Below, in pieces: positions 13,245-26,241 of a stretch of DNA of 64,000 nt. This DNA is from Patagioenas fasciata (taxonomy: Eukaryota > Chordata > Aves > Columbiformes > Columbidae): positions 122,854,001-122,918,000 of the forward strand of contig NC_092520.1 of the NCBI RefSeq assembly GCF_037038585.1. Direction: 5' to 3'. The position numbers and the translations under genes are program-made. The notes beneath the pieces were generated by a model. That model did not search any database. It saw only the letters and a list, made by a program, of their open reading frames with translations, and had not been told where the DNA came from. The stretch's first letter is position 1, and the number at the start of each line of letters is the position of its first letter.

Positions 13245-14116
13245 CTCACAGAAGATGGAGGTAGCTCCATTTGCATATTTGCACAAAAAGTCTCCCTTTG
13301 AAAATAATATTTGAAGGCTTTTTTAAAAATATGAAGTTAATAGTAAAAGGCTTTTATTTGGAAATATGAAATTAATAGCACCTTTAAACCTGTATCTTCA
13401 CAGAGAGACATCAGTGGGTGTTACGGCAAGACAGGCTGAAATGAAGTAAAATGTGTTAGTAGAATGTGCGTGTCATACTTGAAAATATGAATTGCTGGGA
13501 ATCTGCATTCATGTGAGATTACTATTCCTTGAATGTAGCTCCTTATACACTGTGCATACTGTAGTAATTTTACACTTGTCCTCTCTCTTCCTCAAAATTG
13601 TTGCATATCTGACATATGCTTTGGCTTTTGGGGAAGGTTCACTTTGTAATGGTGAATGGGAAGAAGCAGTATGGGGGAAGTTAGTTCTTGAGGGAGAAAT
13701 CAGGCAGGTGCTGCAAGTCTAAATGTCCTGAACTTAATGTAAAAGGTGCAGCAGAAGGGGTTTTAAGTTATACTGAAGTATAATTGGTTTTATTAGTGAT
13801 TTGGTCTCGTTAGCTTATCTATAACTGTATTGTATTTGCAACTTGGTGCTTGATGAAAAATGTATTTGTAGTGTGTCTATGGAAGTCCAACTGCCAAAAT
13901 CCAGCATAAAATATCAGACAATGGTAAAGTTTTTGAAGTATGAATTGCATCTAGAGAGTGTCGGTGTTAGCAACTCTGGCATGGTCATGAGTCTAGAACT
14001 TACGAAAGTCCTAATTTTGTTTTTAGTGCTGTGAAAACCAGTAGCCTTATAGTAGTTTCATTTTTTTAAATTAAGATTTTTAGTTTGGTTGACTTGTCAA
14101 TACTTCTGTTTTTTAG
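13245..14116 (+). other. ZNF654: ZNF654 intron, right of the decayed ERV
   Basis: AT-rich intron with a short imperfect tandem duplication at about 13312-13382 (a unit containing 'ggctttt' and 'atatgaa' followed by ttaatag). No gene is seen. Confidence 0.6.
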
Positions 14117-14198
14117 GAGTTTTTTTGAATTGCTGCTGTTCTTTGGAAAGGATGAGTTCTATGAAGATCCTTTGAAAGATATTTTAGGTTCAATCCAG
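14117..14198 (+). CDS. ZNF654: ZNF654 exon, helical region
   Basis: Flanked by tttttAG and GTAGTG, 82 nt. One base completes the split codon from 7489, then 27 codons encode SFFELLLFFGKDEFYEDPL and the residues after it, ending in phase 0. The junction with the previous and next exons keeps the frame open, as expected for the N-terminal helical region of ZNF654. Confidence 0.85.
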
Positions 14199-16125
14199 GT
14201 AGTGTTGCCTACTTTCATATAAACCTTTAATTTTATTTTAGTACATGTAAAGACAGTTTTTGTGGATATATAACCTGGAGGAAATGTGCCAATATAATGA
14301 AAGAAGGTAGCTATTTGCTTACATTTGTACCATGTTTAAAAACAAACAGAAAACCCCAAAACCAAACAAACACAAAAAACCCAAACAATTCAGACTAAGT
14401 AAAATGTACTCCTCTTTGTTTGTAATACTGATCTTGTTAAAGATAGATTTTTTTGCATCTCCCATATAGAAGAGGGAAGCATTACTTGTTTATAGCTAAT
14501 TAGAACCTAATGTCATCCGGTGTTGGGTACCAGTTCATGACATGAAACCTCAAGTTTCCCTTTGCAGTTTTAAACAGTAAATTTGAAATTGAAGCTCTAT
14601 CTTAATGAAGTCTTCAGGTCAGCATAAACTTGCATTTTTTGAAACTGCTGTACTCTTGACTAGACTGGGACAAAGTTTAGTATGGCTATATACAAGTGCA
14701 TAAGAGAAATGATCCTGGATTTTAAAATTTACTGTTTCTGCCAGAAGTCTTTTTGACCTGAACTAATTTTGAGAGTTAAGTTCACTGCATGGGAAGAAGA
14801 GCACTTGTGCCACCATGAGAGGAAACTTGTTTGTATGAAAAGGAGGGAAGACAGGGTTGTTTTTTGTGTTAATACTGATCATGGAACTGCAGTTTGAAAA
14901 AATATCTATCCTTTCTGTTATTTTTATGTTGATACCTGTTTGCTACTGCTGCTACAAATAAATGTGTCAGCACATTACTGTTACTTTAATTATCAAACTA
15001 GCAGCAATTACATGCTTGATTAGAATTGGTGGAAGAATGGGGTCAAGGAGTGGCTTAGCAGCCTCAGGAATGGGTAGGGCCTCTTGCATAAGAGTAATGG
15101 GACATTTTGGCAGTCCTGCAATAAGTACTTTTCAAAACCAGTCTATGAAAAAGAAAACTTAGGAAAAAGTGTGATGTATAGTGCTTTCTTCTCTGTGCTT
15201 TTGTATTACAATTCTGTTGCCTCAACTTTTAAAAACAATGAATATATCAAAAGATATCTTTACATAATTTTCTAGATAAAGAATTTCTGAATTAGTTGTG
15301 ACATTAAACTGGTAGTGAAAACCATTGTTTCAGTTACTTAACCATTTTTTACCATCAAACATATCAATCTCAATAGAAAAGAAAAAAAATTGAGTTGAAA
15401 CTGAAAGAATTTACAGCAAAAAAGCATGTGAAGAAGTGCATTTTATGTGCATGAAAGCCATTCTTCAGCTACCTCTTTTTGTTTCAAAATTAGATACTTT
15501 TTTTTTTTTTTTAAATTCCACTGTTGATTAACATTAATGTTGACACTTTTACCAGCAAATAACAAGGAGCAGGGGGAACTTGGCATATGTGAAAATCATG
15601 GCTGGATAAAACATTCCAGATTATTTTAGGCAAGCATAATTTCTGTTATGTAGACATTTGGAGGAAAATGGTTGCTTGAAGACTCGTGATTGAAGTGGCT
15701 TAATTCAGATTTTCCCTCATAGGATTCAAACACCATCACTGGATCACAAATCCAGTGCCAACATGTCTAAATCTGTTCAGACTAGCATGAGGTGAAGACT
15801 TCTCTCACAGCCTATGCCAGTAATATCTCTAATTCAAGGAAAGGTGTTTTTGCATTGTTATGCAAATGACAGGCTCTTGCTGTGTGAGTATAGAAGATAT
15901 GAGCATTCTGTCTTCCACAGTTCTTCATCACTGTTTTTAGAGAATATAAGTTGTTGCTTTAGGGCTTTGTGTAAACCTAGTCAATAAAAGATTTTGTAGC
16001 TTGAATTGTTGACTGAGGAAATACTGAAACGTGTGAGTTTTCTTGTTTCTTATGTTTTGGATAGCCTAACTTTATTTCTAGACAACATCCTTCTTCTTTC
16101 TAATTGTTCTTCTTTTTATGTGTAG
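14199..16125 (+). other. ZNF654: ZNF654 intron
   Basis: Non-coding, with an A/C-rich low-complexity stretch at about 14338-14390 and a poly(T) at 15497-15512. No exon or repeat of known family is recognised. Confidence 0.6.
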
Positions 16126-16261
16126 GAATGTCAGAACCTTCTAAACAGATACAGAAATATGAACCTGGAACTAGTGACTCGCATCATCCGAGATGGTGGA
16201 CCATGGGAGGATCCAGTATTACAAGCAATTCTTAAAGCAAAGCCTGTATCACAGGAATTAG
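16126..16261 (+). CDS. ZNF654: ZNF654 exon, helical region
   Basis: Bounded by tgtAG and GTATTT, 136 nt, phase 0 to phase 1. It encodes ECQNLLNRYRNMNLELVTR, then IIRDGGPWEDPVLQ and PVSQEL. The last G plus TT from 20347 gives the split Val codon. It continues the RLF/ZNF292/ZNF654-type N-terminal region. Confidence 0.88.
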
Positions 16262-19200
16262 GTATTTAATTTACCAGCTTAATTTTTTAGAGTACTGAAA
16301 AATGTCTTAAATTATGCTTTTTTGATATTAGGGTCAGGTTTTGTCAGGTGGAATTGTACACAATTTAACTATTTTTCTGCAGTAAAATGTACTGGTCCCT
16401 TTTTTATTTGAAAGAAAACTAAATTTCCTTGCTAGTAGTTTAATTCTACTTTGGTAGTGTAGAGATTATTCAGATACAAGAGGCTATTGAGGAGTGACTT
16501 ATAAAATGTATTTACCAACCCCTAGTGTTCAAGCCCTGAAGGCACAGGGAGAGTGACTTAAATTCAGTTAGGCTACTGCAGTAACGTGATCAGGGGAGGA
16601 CCCGATGTGTATTTCTGTCTTATGGTACTCTGACGCATTTAATTTTTCTTTCAAATTGTAAATACTTGGGCTTATGGCTTTTCTTGGTTCTGTTCGGAAT
16701 GAGGCCTGTGACTACACCTGATAGCTGCTTTCTGTTTAATATGTAATTCCTAGAGTTAGGAGTAGGAGAAATATTTCTGTTTAGGCTGCAAAGTAAATCA
16801 GCATTTTTAACAGTACATGGAAACAAACATTACCAGAATGTTAATGAAAGTTCATGAGAGGAAAAATACCCAATCTACAGTGCAGTCTTTACTAACATCC
16901 TATGTAACTTATTTGTTAGCAGTGTTCATTAAGGACCTCTTAAAAATTGTTTCTATTTGATAGTGGTAGAAAACACTAGTTCTTTAGTTACTGTGGTGTA
17001 ATGCATTATTCAAATTCATTGCTGTGTTTATGACAATGTGTTCGTTCTTTAGGGAGAGGAAGAGGACTATAAAGTCAGAGCAGTTCAGTGAGCTGCCTCT
17101 TTAACCAGAGAAAGTCTCTTGATAGCAAATTAACATGATTAAGTGGGTAGCCTATTTTGTTTTGTCTCTCTGGCAAAGCAAGCACTTGAGCAATGTAGTT
17201 TACCCATTATTTTGATTATATATCTGATAAACTTCTAGTTAAATGCCTACAGAAACAAAATGAAAACAAAGATTATCTTTTTGTTCTGCATCGCATGATG
17301 AATTTTAGAAGTTTTGATGGTTATGATCTAAAGATAGGTCTCAATCTCTATCTCTCCAGCAAAGAATTAGTTTAATGCTTTTGCCTTAATGATTCCCTTG
17401 ATCATCATGAAGCCTGTATATGATGGGTAACAGTTAGAGGATTTTTACTTAGTTTTAACCTGACAGAGTAGGAATGAGACTGCCTGTTGTCACTAGACGG
17501 TCATTTTGCTTCCTCATGTTGCAGGCCACATCTCCTTCCCCTCTGCTGAGGTATTCTTCCTCCCTTTATCTTCCAATATCCCCACATGCACCCTTGACAT
17601 ATCTCATCCATGATGACAAACATTTTATTTTAAATAATGTCTTTCAAAGGCTTTTTCTTTCTCGTCACACTTCCTCTCAAATCTGATTCTTGTGAAGTCT
17701 TACACAAAGCAAACATTCTGTGCTACATTATAGGCTGGCAGTATTTGGCGTAGATTTTGAAACTTGGCCATGTAGCTCCCTCAGGGATCACTCTTTTAAA
17801 TGAGGAAAACTGGCTATTATTGCTGAATCACCAACCATTGCTTGCAAAAGTCAGTTTGATAAATATACACTGTGTGAACTACATAATCTTGTCTTGGATC
17901 CATTAATTACACAGAGAAGCTTATGGCAAGGCAGACCTCGCAGTGTCTGTCTTTACGTGAATTGTAGTACACTCAGATGTTTCAGTCTATTTTGACATGG
18001 CTGAAAAGGAAAGCAGTCTTTGGCTTTAAAGAAAAAAAGCGGAGTTGAAACACAGAAGCAATAAACTTCTAATAGATGGGGGAGAATAAGGAAGATAATA
18101 TTGTAGAGAGGGGTACACTCAGGTGTAAGCAGTTAATTAGTTTCTGAGCTGATGGTTGGCATCTATTGCTCTAAAGCAAAGCTCTGTGCATGCTGCCTGG
18201 ACAAGAACAGATGTTGTTTTTCCCAAGTCATTTTTAATGTATCACAGACTTGACTAAATGCTACTATAGTTAGCGGTTGTCTTTTGCTTGGGGGCGCTTA
18301 GAAGAGCTGTAAATGTTGCCTTGGGAAAAAAGGGAATTTCACTACAGGGAGAGGGCACAATCCTGCCAGTGGTGTAGCTGAAACTCACAGTCTGTTTAAA
18401 AACAGTGTTGGAGGGCGTGAGAGCCCCCCTTCCCTAGGGTGTGGTGCTGTCAGAAGTGGGATCCTCATTTTTGGAATAGAGGGGCTTACTGACCTAAGAG
18501 TTCCTCACACAGAAAGTGGAAATGAGATAAAAAGTTAACGTGTATTGTGGACTGTAATTTTCCCTTGTTTGAGGGGAAAAGGGTGTTACAGGCAGTTGCT
18601 ATACCTTCAGCATTTTCTTAACATTAGTACATAACAAAAGCTAAGTATTTCTGGCCTAGTTTTTCAATGTGGATATTCAGTAAACTGTTGGGTGATGTTT
18701 GCATATGAAACCAATGATTTGGTTTATTATCCTTAGTATGTTAATTCCAAAAAGCAGACACCTTTACTTGGCTTTAAGGATTGTTCTGTATGAACACTTT
18801 TTCTTGCAGTTAATGACAGCTGTTAGCCACTGGCCCTTCTTTCAGTCATCGTATTTAGTGAGTTTGTACCCAGAAGCACTAATGGGTAGTGGGAAGGAGA
18901 TCTGCCTTTATGGTGGAGATTACAGTACATCTGTTAACAAATCTCATCTCAGACCTTAAATCACCTTGAATAATATTCCTTAAATGTTTATTAGCATATA
19001 ATATCACTACCTGGAGTAAAACTAAAGGTGTTAGAGAAATCCTGTTTCTGAGCATAAGGAATGTCTTTCAAATGAGATGTCCTTTAAAAAAAAAAAAAGT
19101 TTAGGTGAAAGCTTGTTAAATAAGTAACCTTTTTATTTTGGGGAAAAAAAATCTCTTGTTCAGATTGTAGTTTTCAGTAGTCATTTCTATTCTTAATAAT

Positions 19201-20346
19201 TTCAAGTGTCACTTGAAATTGCTTGTAACTTTCTTAATACAGGTTCCTTCTAGGATAGAAATCTGTCATGCTGACTTCTAGCCTTCATTGACATTAAATT
19301 GACAATCTCTTTTCTTTTTTCTTTTTTTTTAAATATGAAACACTACAGCACTACAGAGCATGCATTGGAAATTGTGGGGTTTTAACATTCTCATAAGGTA
19401 GATGTTGAGAATAAAGAAGAAGATCAGGCCATATTGTACAATACATTACATAAATGTTAACACACTATGAATACCTCGGAGTATGCATTAACTAGACAAG
19501 GTACAAACAATTCTCAAAATAAAAACAACATTATTGCATTTTATAGCCTTGAGTGATATTTTAACTTTTAATCCTAAGAGATACAAGAATCTCTGTGATC
19601 TTTAATAATAGGGATCTCAAGCACATCTCCTATGTATTTAATAATTTCCCAATTACTTAAATGTTAAGTATTTTGAGTATTGCCGTTGAAACAATGTCAT
19701 TCAAATGCTAGCTTTAAGACTAGCTTTTAGATCTGAAAAAACACATTTCCAGATATCAGGGCCTATCATTTAAAGGTATGTAGGGATTTAGATGTAAGAA
19801 TTGTGTCTAGTAGCACTTTCTGAGGAAGAAGTATATTTTCCACTTCTCCAGGCAAAATCAAGTTGTTCAAAGCTACCTAAAACAACGGCATGTGAATTGT
19901 AGGTAACTTTTTCACTACCCCGAGCTCTTCCATTTTAATGGATAATGGCTACCCTGAGTTGTTTTAAATACTTATAGCCTTGGAAGTGATGTCGATCCTA
20001 TGCTTCTGACAATCACCCAGGATCCAGTGCTGAGAAAGAAGGGAGTTTTCTTTCTCAAAAATGCTTTTATATAGTGTATATTTTACTAACCCTTTGCAGC
20101 ACCTTGTGCTGATCTGTTAGAAACAACATACAAAATCAGATTACTGGTTTAAGAAAAATTACAATTTCTGTTTTCAACCAGAAGGACAGATTCTTGATGG
20201 TATTTAAGTCAATATATATGATAGCTTCTTTAGCAGAGCCTTTTTTATATTGTTATCACTGCACTATTAAAAACAACATTACATTTAAATATTTGTGTTT
20301 TGGACTTCATATTCTAATTGCCTTTAAATCTTTCTTTTCTATACAG
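16262..20346 (+). other. ZNF654: ZNF654 intron
   Basis: About 4 kb of AT-rich intron. The only structure found is the left copy of a ~200 bp duplicated segment at 19331-19532. Short open frames here have no recognisable similarity. Confidence 0.6.
19331..19532 (+). repeat. Left copy of a ~200 bp direct duplication
   Basis: The segment from 'aaatatgaaacactacag' to 'ctcaaaataaaaac' recurs at 22853-23046 in the same orientation with scattered substitutions and small gaps. It could be a local duplication or two copies of an interspersed repeat I do not recognise. Confidence 0.8.
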
Positions 20347-20549
20347 TTAACAAATATTTAAGCTCTGAAAATCCACTGTTCTTTGAACTACGTGCCAGAT
20401 ACCTTATTGCCTGTGAACGCATCCCTGAGGCAATGGCTCTTATCAAATCTTGCATAAATCATCCAGATATCAGTAAAGATCTGTATTTCCATCAAGCTCT
20501 TTTCACCTGTCTTTATATGTCACCATTAGAAGATCAGCTATTCCAGGAG
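20347..20549 (+). CDS. ZNF654: ZNF654 exon, helical region
   Basis: Bounded by atacAG and GTATTG, 203 nt, phase 1 to phase 0. It encodes NKYLSSENPLFFELRARYLI, then a stretch with IPEAMALIKSCINHPDISKD and YMSPLEDQLFQE. The amphipathic repeat-like helices fit the TPR-like N-terminal half of ZNF654. The ATG-initiated frame that continues past the donor is intron read-through. Confidence 0.9.
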
Positions 20550-21330
20550 GTATTGTTTGTCAGTATGTTTTTTTTTTTTTTTAATGGAGTGATACATTAT
20601 ACTTACTGTATACACATTGTCAAGAAGAGTGTTTGGAACTCTGGTTTTGTAGAACCAAATGTTGTAAAATCAGGAAACTATACTGGTCTTGCTTAACTTA
20701 GTTCTGGCTTAAGCTTTGAAAAGTTTAATGTTAAGTGCCTACAAATCTCGTTGACCTAAATGGCATTTTTTGGCCAAGTTTACTTGTAGATACATTCCCT
20801 GAATAACTTGAGTCATTAATATTTTGTAACTTCTTTGTATTGATTAATTTTGACTATTATTTTAGTAAAAGCACTTGAGCCTAATTGAGCACTTGAGCCT
20901 AATCTAGTGTTTTGTACATTGTATACTTTTCTTAGCCTTCAAGGTTTTTTTTTTAATAATGCCCCAGTATGTGAAATTACACTCTAGCTGACTGTGGCCC
21001 TACTTTTACCACTGATAGCACTTACTAGAAATGATACTTTTCTTAACCTTGTTTTAAGAACAAGCAGCTGTCGTGCAAAAAAAGTGGTTTTGTGTAGTCT
21101 TTTAATTTCTCTGACAATTATTCTGATTGTCATTACTCTAAGAAGTACGAAAGAGCTCTAAATTTCTCCCAAATCCCTATTTACAGACCTACACAAAACT
21201 GTTCCAAAGAAATCTTATGTTAATAGCAATTCCTGAAGTTTTCGGTAGCTGCTTTAATATAGGAAGGTCTGATAGGTTTTTATTTCATGTTAGCAAATTT
21301 GTCTAAATTGATTTTATTTTAATTATATAG
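20550..21330 (+). other. ZNF654: ZNF654 intron
   Basis: Short intron with a poly(T) at 20567-20582 and an 18-bp-unit tandem repeat of 'gcacttgagcctaat' at 20873-20902. Nothing else is seen. Confidence 0.6.
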
Positions 21331-21470
21331 CACTTGTTGAGGACTGATTGCAAGAGTGGAATTGAGATCATCTGCAACACTGAAAAAGAAGGGAAGACTA
21401 CCTTAGCCTTACAGCTGTGTGAATCGTTCCTAGTCCCACAGCTTCAAAATGGGGACATGTATTGTATATG
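21331..21470 (+). CDS. ZNF654: ZNF654 exon, helical region
   Basis: Bounded by tatAG and GTAAAT, 140 nt, phase 0 to phase 2. It encodes HLLRTDCKSGIEIICNTEKE, then a segment ending LVPQLQNGDMYCI plus two bases of a Trp codon. The Trp is completed by the G at 26100. It could also be completed by the G at 23467, a possible alternative terminal exon. Confidence 0.9.
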
Positions 21471-22852
21471 GTAAATACTTTCTTTTTGGTGAAGCGGCTT
21501 AGCAAATAATAAATGCTTATTGCCAAAATGAAACTCATCTAACTTTGGGATGTAGCTCAAGTTTAAAATACCAGGTAAAAACATTCCAACATGATTTTTA
21601 AACATTCCTAGTACATCTGTTATGCCTGTTGCCTTTTTACTCACAATCATGTACAGTGGTAACTTCCATAGTACATAACACTTAGTGTTTCAGAATAAAA
21701 GAAGGGTGAGCCTTTATATACTTTAGGCTGTAAATGCTTATATATGTGGCATTTATGATTATAAATGTGTAACAATGTACAGTCTGTAGACTCTCTGGCA
21801 ATGCAGATATCTTACTCTTCTGCTAGTTAAATGACACTGCTCGTAACAACCAAACTGTAGTATGTCAGCAGTGTGTCTAAAAAGATAATGTATGATTCTG
21901 AAAATGTGCTATGAATTATCCAGACTTTTAGTTCGTAAATAGAGCCATAACATAAATGGTGGTCCTCTACAAAACATTTAAGTAAGAATTTCTTCATACA
22001 CACTGAATCAGCTTGATAGTTGGACATTTTATGGCTAAGAAGCGTTTTTTAGAGAGCTGTGAAAACAACAACATTTTGAGGACGGAAAAATGGCTAAGGA
22101 AGATAATCCTTTCTGCCTAGCCTGTATAATTTCTGTACCTAAAATAACATCTGCATTCCTTCATAAAGTATGCTTAATTTCTTTGTTTCATTATGTAGAT
22201 GAAGCAAAAAGGATTTGCAAGGATGTGATTTTTTTAATAAAGAAAGACCAAATTATTAATCTGCATAACTAATTTAAAATTGAGTTTAGAATCTATATAG
22301 GATTTCCCTGTTCCCAGATTTCAGAGAGTTGAAAAGATGGGTCTTTTTTTTCTTCTCTCTCTTGAGGGAGTAATGAAGGTCAGACATGATAATGCTTGAT
22401 TTGTTAATAAACTTTTTCCATAACTATTGGATCAGTAATTGATTGCATTGAATCAAAACCTTTGGAACTGTGATAATGACATACATTTATAATACAATGT
22501 ATTGGTGGTACCTAGTGGCATTTTCCATTCAGTCCGTCCAGAAAAGGGTGGGCATGACTGTCCACATAGGACAGATGACTAAGTTCAACTGAAAAGGCAC
22601 GTAGTTTGTGTGTGCCCAGTGACCACCTTTGGGATGAAATCTGACTTTGCTGATTCCTGCTCAAATACTGCATCTCCTGACTGCTTACTTATCAGGAAAT
22701 TTGCAGATGTAGCCTACACTTATTAGTTACATGGTTAATGTTTTCTGTTTCAGGGATTCAGTCATTTAAGAAGTGCATTTTAAATATTGGAATTAAACCT
22801 ACATTTTATACCTTATGCTGTAGTAATGTGTTAACTGTGCTCTCATTTTTTT

Positions 22853-23046
22853 TTAATATGAAACACTACAGTATTACAGGGCATGCAGTGGAAATTGTGG
22901 GGTTTTAATGTTCTCTTAAGGTAGATGTTGAGAATAAAGATCAGGCCATATTGTCCAATACATTACATAAATGTTAACATGCTATGAATACCTTGGAGTG
23001 TGCATTAACTAGACAAGGTACAAACAATTCTCAAAATAAAAACATT
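22853..23046 (+). repeat. Right copy of the ~200 bp direct duplication
   Basis: Matches 19331-19532 in the same orientation. Shared blocks include 'gtagatgttgagaataaag' and 'gcattaactagacaaggta'. Two ZNF654 exons lie between the copies. Confidence 0.8.
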
Positions 23047-23466
23047 CATTAAGTTTTGCATCATCCATTTTAAAAGTGCTATTCCAAACAGGATGTCTGT
23101 CCCTATGTTCTGGCAAAATGGATATCAAAAATAAAATTCCAGAAGAGACTAAAGTATTGTTTGATATCTTTTATCAACTAAACTGTTTTGGCATCTCTTA
23201 GTGTTTTAATGTTCTGTTCAGAATATAGAGCTTGAGGATTTTTGAAATAGTTTGGAGCAGTTATGTCTGTGCATAGAACAGCTACTTTGTTCTTTACAGA
23301 TGCTGAGCCTTACAATTGCGTACCTAACAAGAGAAATCTACATAATGCTTAATGCATAATGTAAACTGGGATAAAGCTTGTGAAGACATGACTGTACCAT
23401 AATTCAAATTTTTAAAGACGTAGGAGCCAGGTTAAATTAACCCACATTGCGTATTTTTCCCTAGAG

Positions 23467-23581
23467 GAGATTTCAACATCTTCAGCACAGCATAGATGAT
23501 ATTGCCTTGTCTGGAATTGAGGACCTTGTTGATCTGGCAGGGATCTGTCAGCAAGCACTACAAGCAAAGATATCAAAATAG
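23467..23581 (+). CDS. Candidate alternative terminal exon of ZNF654 (unproven)
   Basis: A pyrimidine-rich stretch ends in ccctagag. Splicing the exon at 21470 (phase 2) to the G at 23467 restores a Trp codon. It then gives 36 codons of protein-like sequence (including SIDDIALSGIEDLVDLAGIC), TAG at 23579-23581, and AATAAA 154 bases downstream at 23735-23740. Using the first AG of the pair (exon starting 23465) would give an immediate TGA. I do not recognise the peptide. An open run of this length is not rare by chance, so this is only a candidate. Confidence 0.3.
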
Positions 23582-26099
23582 ATTAGAAAGCTGTAAATAG
23601 CAGATATTTGCTATCACTTCATGTGAAGCAGACTACATGGAATCTTAATGCTGAAACCATTAGTGCTCATTATCAGAGGAAGATGGACTTTAAGCAGCTC
23701 TGTCACAAAACTCATTGTTTTCATCCATGTTAAGAATAAATTCTATATTCAGATGATCTGAATATTTTTTCTGAAGTGAAAGCCCACTTACAAATTAATC
23801 ATGAAAGCAAGCTGTGCTTGGTCTTACTAGAAATATTTGTGTACAAGGTATTGGTAAGAGATCAGTCCATAATGATGTGATTATTTTCCAGTATTGAAAA
23901 GTGATGTCTCTTCAGGAAGACAGCCAAAATTTTGATGGAACAGGTGTAGCAGAATGACTTGCCTTCTCTGCCAGGCAAATTTTAAATGCTGTTCTGGCAC
24001 TTGTCAAGTTGTTCCTATGCAGTAGATTCAGTAGGTCAAGGCATTTTTCCCACACAGTCAATCAGTCTTTGGCCTTTAGGTAATTTTTGTGATTTGAATA
24101 ACATTTTGGTAAAGTCTGCTATCTATAGCCAAGGAAAGACAGACTTTCTACTTATCAAGAATAGCAAATATTTTAGAGCTAGCTAAGGTAGGAGGGGCTT
24201 AACCATTCTCTTAACGTTGCTCATGGAGGCATGCAATGGTTTTGGTGTTTTGCAGGGGGTTAATGGGCTGGAATACCTGGTTGGCTCTGGTAAAGAGGTA
24301 CTGAGTTCTGTGATCTCACAGTAACAATTTAAATTGCCCTAACACATGTCCATAATAATTTAAGCACAGGCCTCAGTGTGAACTAAGTTACGCTATCCAA
24401 AAAGTAAATCTTTTTAAGTACCATACTACTATGCCATAATGATAGAGCAAATAGAAAACTACCCCTGCCTGCATTATCTCAAGTTGATTGTTGCTGTTGT
24501 GCTCAGTGACACAGAGATGTCTCAAGTGCTGCTGACTTCAGCATTAACGTTGGTATCCAAAGTGTTTAAGTGGTTGAAATAGAGTCCATTCAGCACTTCA
24601 AGAATGGTTTAATCCTTAATGATTATCAGTGTCAGAAACGTGCTTGAGAAGAAGCTTCCATGTCTACTAAAATACTATTTCACATCAGGGTCTGGTCAAA
24701 TAATGGTTAAGCAGATTTAACAGCTTGCTTTTCACCCATGGAGCTGTTACTTCTACTTTCAGTTTTCTCCAATCTTTTCCCAGCTCTTTCCTTGTGCCAG
24801 CTGTCACACTTATCAGAACACGTGACAAGCCACTTGAACCACTAATCTCTCAGAAGAATAATTTGAGTTTTCTCAAATTCTTTGAGATTGCTGTTGAAAT
24901 GGCCTGCTCTGAAGTGGTGTGAGACAAAGCAGAGAATAAGTTGTATTATTTATCAGCAAAAATATTCAGTTATTTGTTTGGTACTTCACATTGAGACTTT
25001 CATTGAATTTTTATTTACAAAGACAATAGTTGGTTTCAAACCCATATGTGAAGTTATCAAAAACTTTCAAGAAATTAGATTTCCAGCCTGGTGAAGGCAG
25101 AGGTGAACAGGTTATATCTTCAGAAAACCTGTAAGACTGGTATTTTTTTGTGGGTAGAGCTGAGGGAGGAGCCTGGTGAAATAAAAAAGCGTCTTCCTTC
25201 AGAAAATGAAAGTCAAATAGTCCCTTGTTCTCATTGTAATGTTATGATGTGATTTCTGTCTACTCCTAATTGTATCTACTCCTTTGTGAAAACCTTTGTG
25301 CTAGTAAATTTTATTATGACTCAAAGTTAGGTCCAGTTGCCTTTCCAAGTCTCTGAATTAAAGTGCATAGAACTTACAGGCTTTCTATATTTTATAGACT
25401 AAACACATTACCTGTGTGGTAGCTTTGCTGTGAAGTCTAGCAGTCTATTCTTATGTTTCCTTCTATCTGTCATAAATGTTATTTGACTTAAGATCTTAGG
25501 ATGTATGAATAGCTGTAGAGCCTGATACTTTCATGTAACTGCTATTGGCTAGAAAGACCAGTGATGACAGCAGTAAAAAAATAAAATTATGTTGTAATAT
25601 GCATAGCTAGAGAACACAATATTTCCTGTTAACAGACCATATCAGAAGCTAGCTTTCTACAATCCTCCCTTTTTCCACATGCAGACAGTTCTTCCTCTTC
25701 TGGACTTCTCATCCTTGCACTGAAAGTAACTTAATCCCGAGAGTACATAGAGCTTGCTGTTCAGCCTGACGTTTATTGCCTGTGGTGTTAAGGGCTGGAT
25801 GTGTAGCTTCTGATTTTATTATGCGGTTTTCTGATACTAAGCTGAATACATTAATATTTTGTTGAATATTTAATTGGCTCAGTGACAGGAGATACCCTGA
25901 ATGCGTTAACAAAGTAATTAAGTTGCATTTTCCATTGTGTATGTCGTGTACAGTTGTGGTGTTAATTAAATTGGTATTACACCTACAAATATTATTTTAG
26001 TTACAGAATATGCAAATACTTGTTCTTAGTAATGCATCATGCTTGGTGATAGAATTCTAAAACTCAGTCTAATAAAAATACTTCATTCTGTACTTATAG

Positions 26100-26241
26100 G
26101 GACCTGATCTTCATTTGGAGTAAGCTGCAGCTTAAATCTAACCCATCAAAACAAGTATTTGTTGACCAGTGCTACCAGCTTTTAAGAATCGCTACAAATG
26201 TCAGAGTAATTTTCCCTTTCATGAAAGTCATTAAGGATGAA
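26100..26241 (+). CDS. ZNF654: ZNF654 exon, helical region
   Basis: Bounded by ttatAG and GTAAGT, 142 nt. The first G completes the Trp codon from 21470, then 47 codons encode DLIFIWSKLQLKSNPSKQVF, VDQCYQLLRIATNVR and FPFMKVIKDE, ending in phase 0. It joins directly to VGEDGLQ at 28586. Confidence 0.9.

Larger units (their letters stand above)
21471..26099 (+). other. ZNF654: ZNF654 intron with a possible alternative terminal exon
   Basis: 4.6 kb intron holding the right copy of the ~200 bp duplication (22853-23046) and a candidate terminal exon (23467-23581, with AATAAA at 23735). The rest is AT-rich with no recognisable gene. Confidence 0.6.

Noticed and set aside
10916-13250. Target-site duplication for the decayed ERV
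   Set aside because: The flanks ctacac and ctcaca are similar but not identical, so it cannot be claimed.
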